From positions 1 through 13,830 of the forward strand of contig JAQUNE010000021.1 in assembly GCA_028717765.1 (NCBI GenBank): DNA of 13,830 bases, in the 5' to 3' direction. This document shows positions 7,712-13,830 of this stretch, one piece after another. How positions within the stretch are numbered: the first letter of the stretch is position 1; each line of letters opens with the position of its first letter. Below the pieces are notes generated by a model. The model made no database searches, had not been told where the DNA came from, and was given only the letters and a program-made list of their open reading frames with translations. The stretch comes from Candidatus Omnitrophota bacterium (GTDB lineage: Bacteria; Omnitrophota; Koll11; Gygaellales; Profunditerraquicolaceae). A program made the translations under genes and the position numbers.

Positions 7712-8533
7712 TTAGTATGCCAGATAATCGTTAATCAGTTTTTGGCTTTTCCTATAGAATAAAAACCCCAGTGACAAAATCAACACCGAGAAAAAAAACG
7801 TGAGAATCACCATCGGCCCCCAAGCAATATTTTGTTCTACTGACTGATAAAAACCTTTTAAAAGGGTAAGCCTATATAAATTTAAAATGCAGACAAAAGG
7901 GTTGAAGAGATATAAGACGTATATTTTTGGGGAGACTGTATTTTTCACCAAAGAAAGAGAATAAAAAACCGGTGTAAGATAGAATAAGATCTGCAGCAGT
8001 ACTTCCAAGATATATTTTGTATCGCGCCACTTAAGATAAAAAATGGAAACTAATAAAGCCAGGCCAAATGTGACCATAAAATGAAGGACAAAAACCACCG
8101 GCAAAAAAATAATAGCAATAGGTAACCCTTTTAAGATAAAGAATGACGCAGCAATTAATATCCCCAAGGAAGGAATTAAATTTACCCCATTTGCTAAAAC
8201 CAAAGAAAGAGGGATTAGATAGTGAGGGAAATTTGCCTCTCTGATTAAATTTCGGTTATCCATCAGGCTCGTCACCGAAGAGGTTAATGCCTCTTGAAAA
8301 AAACGCCAGGTAAATACCGCGCTCATGAGATAGATTAAAAAGGGAGCTTCGGGAACACTGACTTTCATAAATACAGAAAAAATTAGATAAAGTATTGCTG
8401 TAAATAAAAGCGGAGAAAGGAAAGCCCAAAAAAAACTTAAAAGCGGCCTCCGATAGCGCGCCCTGAGATCCTTAGCAACCAGCTCACGGATAAGCGAGCT
8501 TCTGGATAATATTTCTTTGACAATATTTATCAT
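7712..8533 (-). CDS. wzm: Wzm: membrane subunit of polysaccharide ABC exporter
   Basis: The protein is 273 residues from ATG 8533 and belongs to the ABC-2 permease family (Wzm/TagG/KpsM). It begins with a cytoplasmic part ending in LRARYRRPLLSFFWAFLSP, the family's hallmark entry into the first membrane segment, and has about six hydrophobic segments ending with a basic tail. It forms the channel through which the finished lipid-linked glycan is moved, powered by Wzt, encoded directly downstream. A longer frame would start at 8587 inside the upstream FAD gene, but AGGTGA at 8541-8546 sits seven bases before ATG 8533. That start is also 11 bases after the previous stop, so 8533 is preferred. 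No odd residues were noticed. Confidence 0.95.
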   Translation of the reverse strand: MINIVKEILSRSSLIRELVAKDLRARYRRPLLSFFWAFLSPLLFTAILYLIFSVFMKVSVPEAPFLIYLMSAVFTWRFFQEALTSSVTSLMDNRNLIREANFPHYLIPLSLVLANGVNLIPSLGILIAASFFILKGLPIAIIFLPVVFVLHFMVTFGLALLVSIFYLKWRDTKYILEVLLQILFYLTPVFYSLSLVKNTVSPKIYVLYLFNPFVCILNLYRLTLLKGFYQSVEQNIAWGPMVILTFFFSVLILSLGFLFYRKSQKLINDYLAY

Positions 8534-8540
8534 TTTAAAA

Positions 8541-8546
8541 TCACCT
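8541..8546 (-). promoter_or_regulatory. Ribosome binding site deciding the wzm start
   Basis: AGGTGA on the minus strand, overlapping the stop codon of the FAD gene, lies seven bases before ATG 8533. It favours that start over the frame opening at 8587. Confidence 0.85.
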
Positions 8547-9846
8547 AAAGAAACACTTCTGCTGTTTTTTTGCCATCCAGTAAACAATCTTCCATTGACT
8601 TATAACTCCATGACCCGTAACGACCAATGGGAAAAATCTGATTTTTTTCTAAGAAGCTGTTTACTGTTTTCACTGCTTCTGCTCTGGCGCGATCATAAAT
8701 AATGTAACCGTATTTAATCTGATTAATATCCTTAACCAAAATCTTATTGGTTGATTTGATAATTTTAGTTGAAATTAATCCTTTAATCGCCCTTTCTACA
8801 ATCGTATTTTTATCGATCGGCCTCTCTTTCGAATATGAAACTTCTATATATAAAGAGCTTGTCTTCTGAGGAGAGAGCTCCGGAGAGAAATTTTTAGGAA
8901 AACCAACGCGGAAAAAAACGAAGCTTTTTTCGGGAAAATAGACCCAATGCTTATCAGGCATGATTTCCCCCGAAACCCCTAAGTTTAGGTTAAAGATAGA
9001 ATTATACCTTAAACTCTTTAACGCCACAGATACCTCACTAGGCAGGCATTTGTTTAAACGCAGAATTTCCGGCAAGGCAAGCGTGGAAATCAAGAAATCA
9101 TATTGATATTTTTTTCCGTTCTTAAAATGGAGCTGTTTATTTTTTATATCCAAATAATCCGCTTCATGCCTAAGGTAGAGATTTTTGATTTGTGCGCAAA
9201 AATGGTTCGAGATCTCCTGGATCCCTCCTTTTTTTGGATACCAAAAAACCGCGTTATATCCAAAGGCCTTTTTATTCTCACGAATTGCTCCGGAGATCAC
9301 TTCTTTTAAAGTAGGTTTTGGAATAAAGCCTTCGAACCAATCACAGGTTAAATTAGCAGGGTGTTCTGTCCAAAATTTATCATTATACGGTACCATAAAA
9401 TGCTGAGAGATCCCCTCGCCAAAAGAACAATTGATCCAATCAAGGAAGGTATTTTTGCTTTGTTTTTCTTTCTGTGAGAGGCGTTGCGCACGGATAAAAC
9501 CAGAAAGGCATTCTTTAATTACTCTGCGCGGTAAACCGTAGAGATTCGCCTGAAAAGGATAGCGCGTAAAACGACTATGCGAATAGATCCAGGCACTTTT
9601 CTTATGTTTTAGTAAATTTCCCTTGAGTAAATTTTTTGCTAAAGCAAATGTGTACGGATCGCGAAAATGTAATAAGTGCCCGCAATTGTCGAAGGTAAAA
9701 CCATCCAGCTTTTTTGAACGGCACAAACCACCAGCCTGCTCTTCTTTTTCAAAAAGTAGGCAATTGCTGCCTTTTTTCTGCAGGTGCCAAGCAGCACTTA
9801 AGCCAGATAACCCCGCGCCTAAGATCAAAATTCTTTTTTTAGTCAT
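8545..9846 (-). CDS. FAD-dependent oxidoreductase, UDP-galactopyranose mutase/protoporphyrinogen oxidase-like
   Basis: This is a 433-residue flavoprotein. The N-terminus has the FAD-binding GAGLSGLSAAW (10-20), E33 at the end of the second strand, and GGLCRS (39-44). YPFQANLYGLP (about 96-106) and VPYNDKFW (152-159) match the pattern of COG1232-type enzymes; UDP-galactopyranose mutase has a similar YT-K-W motif. The C-terminal GRYGSWSYKSMEDC (about 408-421) is the usual second flavin contact. In glycan clusters such proteins are often annotated as amine oxidase or protoporphyrinogen oxidase, but their substrates are mostly unknown. A role in making or altering a nucleotide sugar, perhaps by a redox-neutral ring contraction like Glf, is inferred from context. 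ATG 9846 overlaps the stop of the upstream transferase gene by eight bases (ATGACTAA), which indicates translational coupling. Family sure; reaction not. Confidence 0.85.
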   Translation of the reverse strand: MTKKRILILGAGLSGLSAAWHLQKKGSNCLLFEKEEQAGGLCRSKKLDGFTFDNCGHLLHFRDPYTFALAKNLLKGNLLKHKKSAWIYSHSRFTRYPFQANLYGLPRRVIKECLSGFIRAQRLSQKEKQSKNTFLDWINCSFGEGISQHFMVPYNDKFWTEHPANLTCDWFEGFIPKPTLKEVISGAIRENKKAFGYNAVFWYPKKGGIQEISNHFCAQIKNLYLRHEADYLDIKNKQLHFKNGKKYQYDFLISTLALPEILRLNKCLPSEVSVALKSLRYNSIFNLNLGVSGEIMPDKHWVYFPEKSFVFFRVGFPKNFSPELSPQKTSSLYIEVSYSKERPIDKNTIVERAIKGLISTKIIKSTNKILVKDINQIKYGYIIYDRARAEAVKTVNSFLEKNQIFPIGRYGSWSYKSMEDCLLDGKKTAEVFL

Positions 9847-10834
9847 TGATTCTTACTTTAGACATAGTTTTTGCTAAACCTAATCCTACCAAAACCACAA
9901 TGATTACCGTGGTAATACCCTGCCGGTAAGAAGCAAAATACGTAATCATCCCAGCGAAAACAAAAAAAAGGTTCCAGAAAAGCGTAAAATACAAAGCCTT
10001 TTTCTTAGAATACCCCATTACCAGGCACCTTAACACCAAATGGTCGTTGCTTTTTTTAAAAGGGACCTTCTTCTTGAGCAAGCGCATTAAAATTAAAAAC
10101 AAGGTATCATAGATTGGAAATCCTAAAATTAATACTGGGCTAACCAGGGCGATTTTCTTCTCCATTGGCGCGAAGCTCATCATTAAAGAAATTGCTGCCA
10201 GGAGAAAGCCCAAAAAGTGGCTTCCGGCATTGCCCATATAAACTTTCGCCGGGGGAAGATTATACAGCAAGAAGCTTAAGATGCTCGCAATAAGGGCCAA
10301 AGAAAAAATCATACTTCTAAGATCATGGCCAAAAAAAGCAATAAGAAAAAAAGCCACGCTTACGATCAATCCGGTAAGAGCAGCTACACCATCCATAATA
10401 TCCAAGTGGTTAAAGGCATTGGTAATTGCCAATACCCAGATGATGGTAATAATTATATTTAACGCGCTGCCAATAAAAATTATCTGGGTTTTAATACCGA
10501 AAAAAACTAATATTAAGGCTCCAATTATCTGAAGTAAAAATTTCACCCCTACCGATAACTCGCGCCAGTCATCAATCACCCCGAACGCCAACATCAGTAA
10601 TGAAGCAAAAATCAAACCAAAGGTTTCTCTTGTAGCAAGGCCGTTTAGATAAATAAAACAAAAACTGGTTAAGATAAAAGCTGTTGCCAAGGAAATTCCA
10701 CCTACCAGAGGAATTTCCTGAGCAATCAAGAGCTTATATTTTTGAGAAATCCCCTTCAAAAAGAAAAGTAAAAGCGTTCCAGTAAGAAACGCCCCTAAGA
10801 TAATAATTAAAGCGTTAATTATGGACATATTCAT
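9839..10834 (-). CDS. Polyprenyl-phosphate sugar-1-phosphate transferase, WecA/TagO/MraY family (divergent)
   Basis: The protein has 331 residues from ATG 10834 and about ten membrane segments. Members transfer a sugar-1-phosphate (often GlcNAc-1-P) from UDP-sugar to undecaprenyl phosphate, the first step of O-antigen and teichoic acid assembly. Visible motifs: PLVGGIS (about 42-48), GVIDDW with the DD pair at 88-89, NAFNHLDIMDG (139-149), YMGNAGSHFLGF (about 199-210) and KSNDHLVLR (about 261-269). Two conserved features differ: the MGD aspartate, a magnesium ligand in MraY, is Asn (N202), and the HxHH of the last cytoplasmic loop is HLVL. Otherwise the protein is complete, so it may form its own subfamily. 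The longest frame starts with TTG at 10840 and has an AGGA ten bases before it; ATG 10834 or ATG 10828 are alternatives, and I chose 10834. It overlaps the end of the GT4 gene by about 20 bases. Confidence 0.88.
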   Translation of the reverse strand: MNMSIINALIIILGAFLTGTLLLFFLKGISQKYKLLIAQEIPLVGGISLATAFILTSFCFIYLNGLATRETFGLIFASLLMLAFGVIDDWRELSVGVKFLLQIIGALILVFFGIKTQIIFIGSALNIIITIIWVLAITNAFNHLDIMDGVAALTGLIVSVAFFLIAFFGHDLRSMIFSLALIASILSFLLYNLPPAKVYMGNAGSHFLGFLLAAISLMMSFAPMEKKIALVSPVLILGFPIYDTLFLILMRLLKKKVPFKKSNDHLVLRCLVMGYSKKKALYFTLFWNLFFVFAGMITYFASYRQGITTVIIVVLVGLGLAKTMSKVRIND

Positions 10835-12002
10835 CAGCAACAGTATCCATTCCTTTACTTACGATAAAATTTTTGTAGAGTTGTTGATAATGCCTGCAGG
10901 AGTCACGGAAATAAAAACCATCTTGCAAAGACTTCCTGGAAAATGTACTCATCGATTGCCTCAAAGCACCATTTTGTAAAAGCAGGGTCAATTTTTCTGC
11001 CATTTTGAAAATTTCTTTTGGCTGCACCAAAAATCCATTTTTACCGTCGGCAACGACTTCTCTTATCCCCCCGGTATCCGTAGCTACCACGGGACAGCCG
11101 CTTGCCAATGCCTCAAGCACAGAAATCGGCAGCCCTTCCCAAAGAGAGGTCAGCACCAACACGTTAGTTTCGCATAATATTTCGGGGATGTCCCTGCGCC
11201 ATCCGGCAAGTATAATCTTTTCCTCTAGATGCAGCTCTCTAATCAGTTTCTCAATCCCTTGACGTAATTTTCCGTCACCGATCAACAAAAATTTTACTTC
11301 TGGGAGAGTTTTTAGTACCAGGTTGGCAACACGAATAAAATCAAGCGGAGATTTTTGCGGCTTAAAGCAAGAAATATTGGTTACCAAAAGGTGATCTGCA
11401 CTTATACTAAGCTCTGCCCTAAATCTTCGCCCTGCCGTTGGTTTCCCAAAGAAAGCAGGTTCGATTCCATAACGGATCAGCTGATATTGATCGTTTCTTC
11501 CGACAGAATGGCGTAACCCCATTTCTCGATCTGCCTGAGAGACCACAACTATTTTATCGCTAAACTTGGCAATTTGTTTTTCCAAATAAATATATAAACT
11601 GCGATAAAGCCAGGGCTGATATTCATGAAAAGGCCATCCATGAACAGTATGAATCACGCATTTGGCTCCGGCTAATTTGGCGGCAAAACGGCCAAGAATT
11701 CCAGCTTTTGAACTATGGGTGTGCACAATTTTAATATTATTTTTTTTAATAAAGCGATAAATTTCAAAGAGAGCCAGTAGGTCCTTAAAGGGATTTATCG
11801 CACGCACTAAACAGCTTGATTTTCTTAAAGTTATATTATCTATCTTTAAAACATCCTCAAGTAATAATCCTTCCTTCGCAGTAAAGAGAAAGATATTAAA
11901 TTCGCAGGTTTCCCCAAGGCCCTGGATCAGGCTTAAGAGCTGTTTTTGTGCTCCGCCTAGCTCTAATTTAGTGACTATAAAGAGAAGGTTAATCCTAGCC
12001 AT
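10815..12002 (-). CDS. Family 4 glycosyltransferase
   Basis: This 395-residue GT-B enzyme begins INLLFIVTKLELGGAQ (GGAQ at 16-19). It has THSSKAGILGR (95-105) and HTVHGWPFHEYQ (118-129) in the acceptor half, and SLWEGLPISVLEAL (286-299) with the EX7E glutamates E289 and E297, followed by GGIREVV (311-317) in the donor half. It is a retaining transferase using a nucleotide sugar. Enzymes of this type often sit next to WecA/TagO-type transferases, as here, and commonly add the second sugar to the lipid-linked first one; that role is inferred. ATG 12002 is chosen because it is the first codon of the conserved strand; there is no strong Shine-Dalgarno site. A promoter candidate lies directly upstream and would give an almost leaderless message. 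It is the first gene of the glycan block. Confidence 0.93.
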   Translation of the reverse strand: MARINLLFIVTKLELGGAQKQLLSLIQGLGETCEFNIFLFTAKEGLLLEDVLKIDNITLRKSSCLVRAINPFKDLLALFEIYRFIKKNNIKIVHTHSSKAGILGRFAAKLAGAKCVIHTVHGWPFHEYQPWLYRSLYIYLEKQIAKFSDKIVVVSQADREMGLRHSVGRNDQYQLIRYGIEPAFFGKPTAGRRFRAELSISADHLLVTNISCFKPQKSPLDFIRVANLVLKTLPEVKFLLIGDGKLRQGIEKLIRELHLEEKIILAGWRRDIPEILCETNVLVLTSLWEGLPISVLEALASGCPVVATDTGGIREVVADGKNGFLVQPKEIFKMAEKLTLLLQNGALRQSMSTFSRKSLQDGFYFRDSCRHYQQLYKNFIVSKGMDTVADEYVHN

Positions 12003-12011
12003 CTTAGGCTT

Positions 12012-12040
12012 ATTATAAGCTTTTTAGAAGAAATAATCAA
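12012..12040 (-). promoter_or_regulatory. Candidate sigma70-type promoter for the glycan genes
   Basis: Read on the minus strand, TTGATT (positions 12040-12035) is followed after exactly 17 bases by TATAAT (12017-12012), a perfect -10 box with a 4-of-6 -35 box. It lies mostly in the 34-base gap between hypE and the GT4 gene, with the -35 overlapping the hypE stop. Transcription would start about 12004-12007, only two to five bases before ATG 12002. AT-rich DNA gives such matches by chance, and the box is embedded in a short palindrome (GCTTATTATAAGC), so this is a candidate only. Confidence 0.35.
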
Positions 12041-13044
12041 CAGATCCGCGGTAGAGGCTCGCTGGTCAACATATCCACAATCCGCTGAGTTCCCAGCAAG
12101 GTGCTTAATACGACGCGGCCAGCATATTTCTTGGTCACTGTGCCGATAATTCTCGCATTTTTTCCCAGCGGATCTTTCTTTAAAAAATGCACTACCTGGT
12201 TTGCGGCATTCTTGCTGACAATTACCACTGCTGCTCCTTCATTCGCAACATACAAAGGGTCAATACCTAATAATTCACAGGCAGTTCTTGCCTGAGTGCT
12301 AATCGGGATCTGGCCTTCCTCAAGCAAGATACCTAGCCCCCTTGCTTGCGCCACCTCATTTAAGGTAGTAGCCAGCCCTCCTCTGGTAGGGTCGCGCATA
12401 AACTTAATTGCATTTGTCTTTTTAAAAAGCGGGAGCAATAAATTATTTAAAGCCGCACAGTCGCTTTTAATATGAAAATCCAATCCCAGGGATTTTCTCC
12501 GGGCAAGTACTGCTAATCCATGCTGAGCAATGTTAGCGGTAATGATCACTTTGTCCCCAGGTTCAAGGTTTTGTGGAGATAGTTTCTTTTTACTGATGAT
12601 CCTGCCGATACCTGAGGTATTAATGAATAATTTATCGCAAGCGCCTTTTTCTACTACTTTAATATCACCAGTTACAATAGCTACGCCGGCTTTTTTAGCG
12701 GCTAAGGCAATTGAATCGGTAATCTTTTCCAATAAAGCAAGCTCTAACCCCTCTTCTATAATCAAGGCTAAAGAAAGATATTCCGGATGAGCACCCAGCA
12801 TTACCAGATCATTTACCGTGCCGCAGACGGCCAGCTTGCCGATATCTGCCCCGGGGAAAAATAAGGGAGACACGACAAATGAATCCGTAGTAAAAGCTAT
12901 TTTCTCTTTATAATCTAAATACGCGCTGTCAGTAAGCTCTCTCAACACGGGATTATTTAACCTGGAAAGGAAAACTTCTTTAATTAACTTGTGCGTAAAG
13001 ACACCACCGCTACCGTGCCCTAAAAGAATTCTTCTCTCTTTCAT
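12037..13044 (-). CDS. hypE: HypE, carbamoyl dehydratase of [NiFe]-hydrogenase maturation
   Basis: The protein has 335 residues, the usual HypE length. HypE takes a carbamoyl group from HypF on its C-terminal cysteine, dehydrates it with ATP to a thiocyanate, and passes cyanide to the HypC-HypD iron site. The sequence ends in PRIC, with C335 the essential last residue. The N-terminus has LLGHGSGG (7-14), then DSAYL, FTTDSFVVSPLFFPG and CGTVNDLVMLGAHPEYLSL (74-92), as in the PurM/SelD-like ATP-binding superfamily. Start ATG 13044 is supported by AGAGG at 13054-13058, nine bases upstream, and is four bases after the HAD stop. No other hyp gene is visible downstream, so it is probably the last gene of a hydrogenase-related operon beginning outside the window. 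Confidence 0.97.
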   Translation of the reverse strand: MKERRILLGHGSGGVFTHKLIKEVFLSRLNNPVLRELTDSAYLDYKEKIAFTTDSFVVSPLFFPGADIGKLAVCGTVNDLVMLGAHPEYLSLALIIEEGLELALLEKITDSIALAAKKAGVAIVTGDIKVVEKGACDKLFINTSGIGRIISKKKLSPQNLEPGDKVIITANIAQHGLAVLARRKSLGLDFHIKSDCAALNNLLLPLFKKTNAIKFMRDPTRGGLATTLNEVAQARGLGILLEEGQIPISTQARTACELLGIDPLYVANEGAAVVIVSKNAANQVVHFLKKDPLGKNARIIGTVTKKYAGRVVLSTLLGTQRIVDMLTSEPLPRIC

Positions 13045-13048
13045 TGGA

Positions 13049-13672
13049 TTAAACCTCTATGCCTGAAACAAAAAGATCGTGTTTTAGCTGATGGGGGCTA
13101 GTAAAGAGGAAGCCTTTGATTCCTAAAGTTTGAGCGCTTTCCACTAATTCCTTTCTGTCGTCAACATAAAAGGTCCTCTCCGGGCAAGTCCCTAGGAAGG
13201 AAAGTGCCTTTTGGTAAATCGCCTGCTCAGGCTTGGCTAACCCAAGCTCAAAAGAAGTAAATACATGATGGAAAATTTTAAAGACCGGGAATGATTTTTT
13301 TAAATATTCAAAGTGCAGGAAGTTCACGTTGGAGAGCACCGCGGTTTTATAGCGGTCCTTAAGGTGACTCGCGATGCGAAATACCGCACGATTCTTCGCG
13401 CTAAAGAAGAAAATCTCGTTCCAAATCGGTAGGAAGGTCTGGTAATCGATTTTCAAATTTAGCATCTTTTTTACCTCTAGAAAAAATTCTTCAGGGGAAA
13501 CCTTTCCCGCTTCAAAAAGTGTAGTAATCTCTGAATTAAAAAATAACGCGTAGATCTCTTCACCGGACTTATTGGAAAAATGTGCAATTCTCCTGGCTGC
13601 GATCATATGATCAAAATCAATCAGCACATTACCCAAATCAAAAATTATCGCTTCGATCTTACCGTTATCCAT
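13049..13672 (-). CDS. HAD-superfamily hydrolase (YihX-type phosphatase)
   Basis: This 207-residue protein has the HAD motifs in order: nucleophile D12 in FDLGNVLIDFD (11-21), S114 in LSNVN (113-117), K147 in LAKPEQAIY (145-153) and D171-D172 in FYVDDRKE (168-175). FDLGNV in place of DxDxT is normal for the YihX (alpha-glucose-1-phosphatase) branch, and the helical cap between residues 20 and 95 is of the usual size. It probably removes phosphate from a small metabolite such as a sugar phosphate; the substrate is not shown by sequence. A frame opening from TTG 13675 exists, but the next codon is ATG at 13672, which shares its A with the stop codon of the upstream gene (TGATG). It ends four bases before hypE. 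A link to hydrogenase maturation is not established. Confidence 0.9.
   Translation of the reverse strand: MDNGKIEAIIFDLGNVLIDFDHMIAARRIAHFSNKSGEEIYALFFNSEITTLFEAGKVSPEEFFLEVKKMLNLKIDYQTFLPIWNEIFFFSAKNRAVFRIASHLKDRYKTAVLSNVNFLHFEYLKKSFPVFKIFHHVFTSFELGLAKPEQAIYQKALSFLGTCPERTFYVDDRKELVESAQTLGIKGFLFTSPHQLKHDLFVSGIEV
13054..13058 (-). promoter_or_regulatory. hypE: Ribosome binding site of hypE
   Basis: AGAGG on the minus strand lies nine bases before ATG 13044, within the final codons of the HAD gene. It supports the hypE start and coupled translation. Confidence 0.75.
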
Positions 13673-13830
13673 CAATTATTCTTTTCTTTTGTCTTTCTGA
13701 AGAGGTCAAGAAACCGATCCTCATACTCTCTGTAAACATTCCATTTATCCAGCATAGATTTTAACTCATGCGCCTTTGAGATATCTGTTTTTGCCTCGGT
13801 AAAAAGCTTTTCGATTTTATCCTTTATGGA
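13672..13830 (-). CDS. C-terminal end of an unidentified protein (partial)
   Basis: An open frame enters from beyond position 13830 and ends with TGA at 13674-13672, giving 52 residues. It begins SIKDKIEKLFTEAK and ends KTKEKNN. The fragment is rich in Lys, Glu and Asp, has aromatic residues in the pattern WNVYREYEDRFLDLF, and looks alpha-helical. I do not recognise the family. Its stop overlaps the HAD start by one base, a typical sign of coupled genes in one operon, which is the main reason to believe it is coding. It could be the tail of an enzyme with a helical C-terminus. Confidence 0.6.
   Translation of the reverse strand, partial: SIKDKIEKLFTEAKTDISKAHELKSMLDKWNVYREYEDRFLDLFRKTKEKNN

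Noticed and set aside
8534..8587. Longer start (ATG 8587) for wzm inside the FAD gene
   Set aside because: AGGTGA at 8541-8546 serves ATG 8533; the added residues are polar and encoded within the conserved end of the FAD protein gene.
12008..12020. Palindrome GCTTATTATAAGC as a terminator hairpin after hypE
   Set aside because: The two arms leave a one-base loop, the stem is AT-rich and no T-run follows in the transcription direction; it is better read as part of the promoter candidate.
13060..13672. HAD protein as an inactive enzyme because it has DLGNV in place of DxDxT
   Set aside because: This variant is normal for the YihX branch of HAD phosphatases; the Ser, Lys and Asp-Asp motifs are all present.

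Overview
The window is a tightly packed, one-directional block of bacterial genes. All are read on the minus strand, so the gene order runs from position 13830 down to position 1. Gaps between genes range from short overlaps to 34 bases, and no stretch of 300 bases lacks a gene. By eye the DNA is AT-rich (around 40% GC). I see no tRNA, rRNA, CRISPR array, insertion sequence or phage gene. The gene content (ABC-transporter-dependent polysaccharide export, undecaprenyl-phosphate sugar initiation, hydrogenase maturation, B12-type radical SAM protein) suggests an anaerobic, Gram-negative-type bacterium. An uncultivated lineage such as Omnitrophota would fit the style of the genes, but this taxonomic guess is weak.

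Region by region, in transcription order: (1) 13830-12037: the end of an unidentified charged, helical protein, a HAD-family phosphatase of the YihX type, and hypE, the carbamoyl dehydratase that makes the cyanide ligands of [NiFe]-hydrogenase. This looks like the tail of a separate metabolic operon. (2) 12036-12003: a 34-base gap with a good sigma70-like promoter candidate. (3) 12002-8545: a GT4 glycosyltransferase, a divergent WecA/TagO-type polyprenyl-phosphate sugar-1-phosphate transferase, and an FAD-dependent oxidoreductase of the UDP-galactopyranose mutase/protoporphyrinogen oxidase type. (4) 8533-6006: Wzm and Wzt, the two-component ABC exporter for a finished, lipid-linked glycan. (5) 6004-801: three glycosyltransferase genes: a GT2 enzyme with a long coiled coil and an extra C-terminal domain, a fusion of two GT4 domains, and a small DPM1-like GT2. 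(6) 799-1: the first 266 residues of a B12-binding radical SAM protein running off the window.

The genes could work together as an ABC-dependent O-antigen or related glycan pathway. The transferase would load the first sugar-phosphate on the polyprenyl carrier, the GT4/GT2 enzymes would extend it, and Wzm-Wzt would flip the finished chain. The most interesting point is the resemblance in layout to the E. coli O9a system: a double-GT4 polymerase beside a coiled-coil protein that may set chain length, plus a Wzt with C-terminal glycan-binding domains. Here the coiled coil sits on a GT2 enzyme, not on a kinase/methyltransferase. It carries a perfect 105-base tandem repeat (35 residues, exactly five heptads), and Wzt has two C-terminal domains in tandem. 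Several conserved residues are also replaced: the Wzt switch histidine is Gln, and the transferase has MGN in place of MGD.

Three start sites are moved from the longest possible reading frames because Shine-Dalgarno sites or start codons favour downstream positions (6004, 8533 and 10834), and the HAD start is put at ATG 13672.
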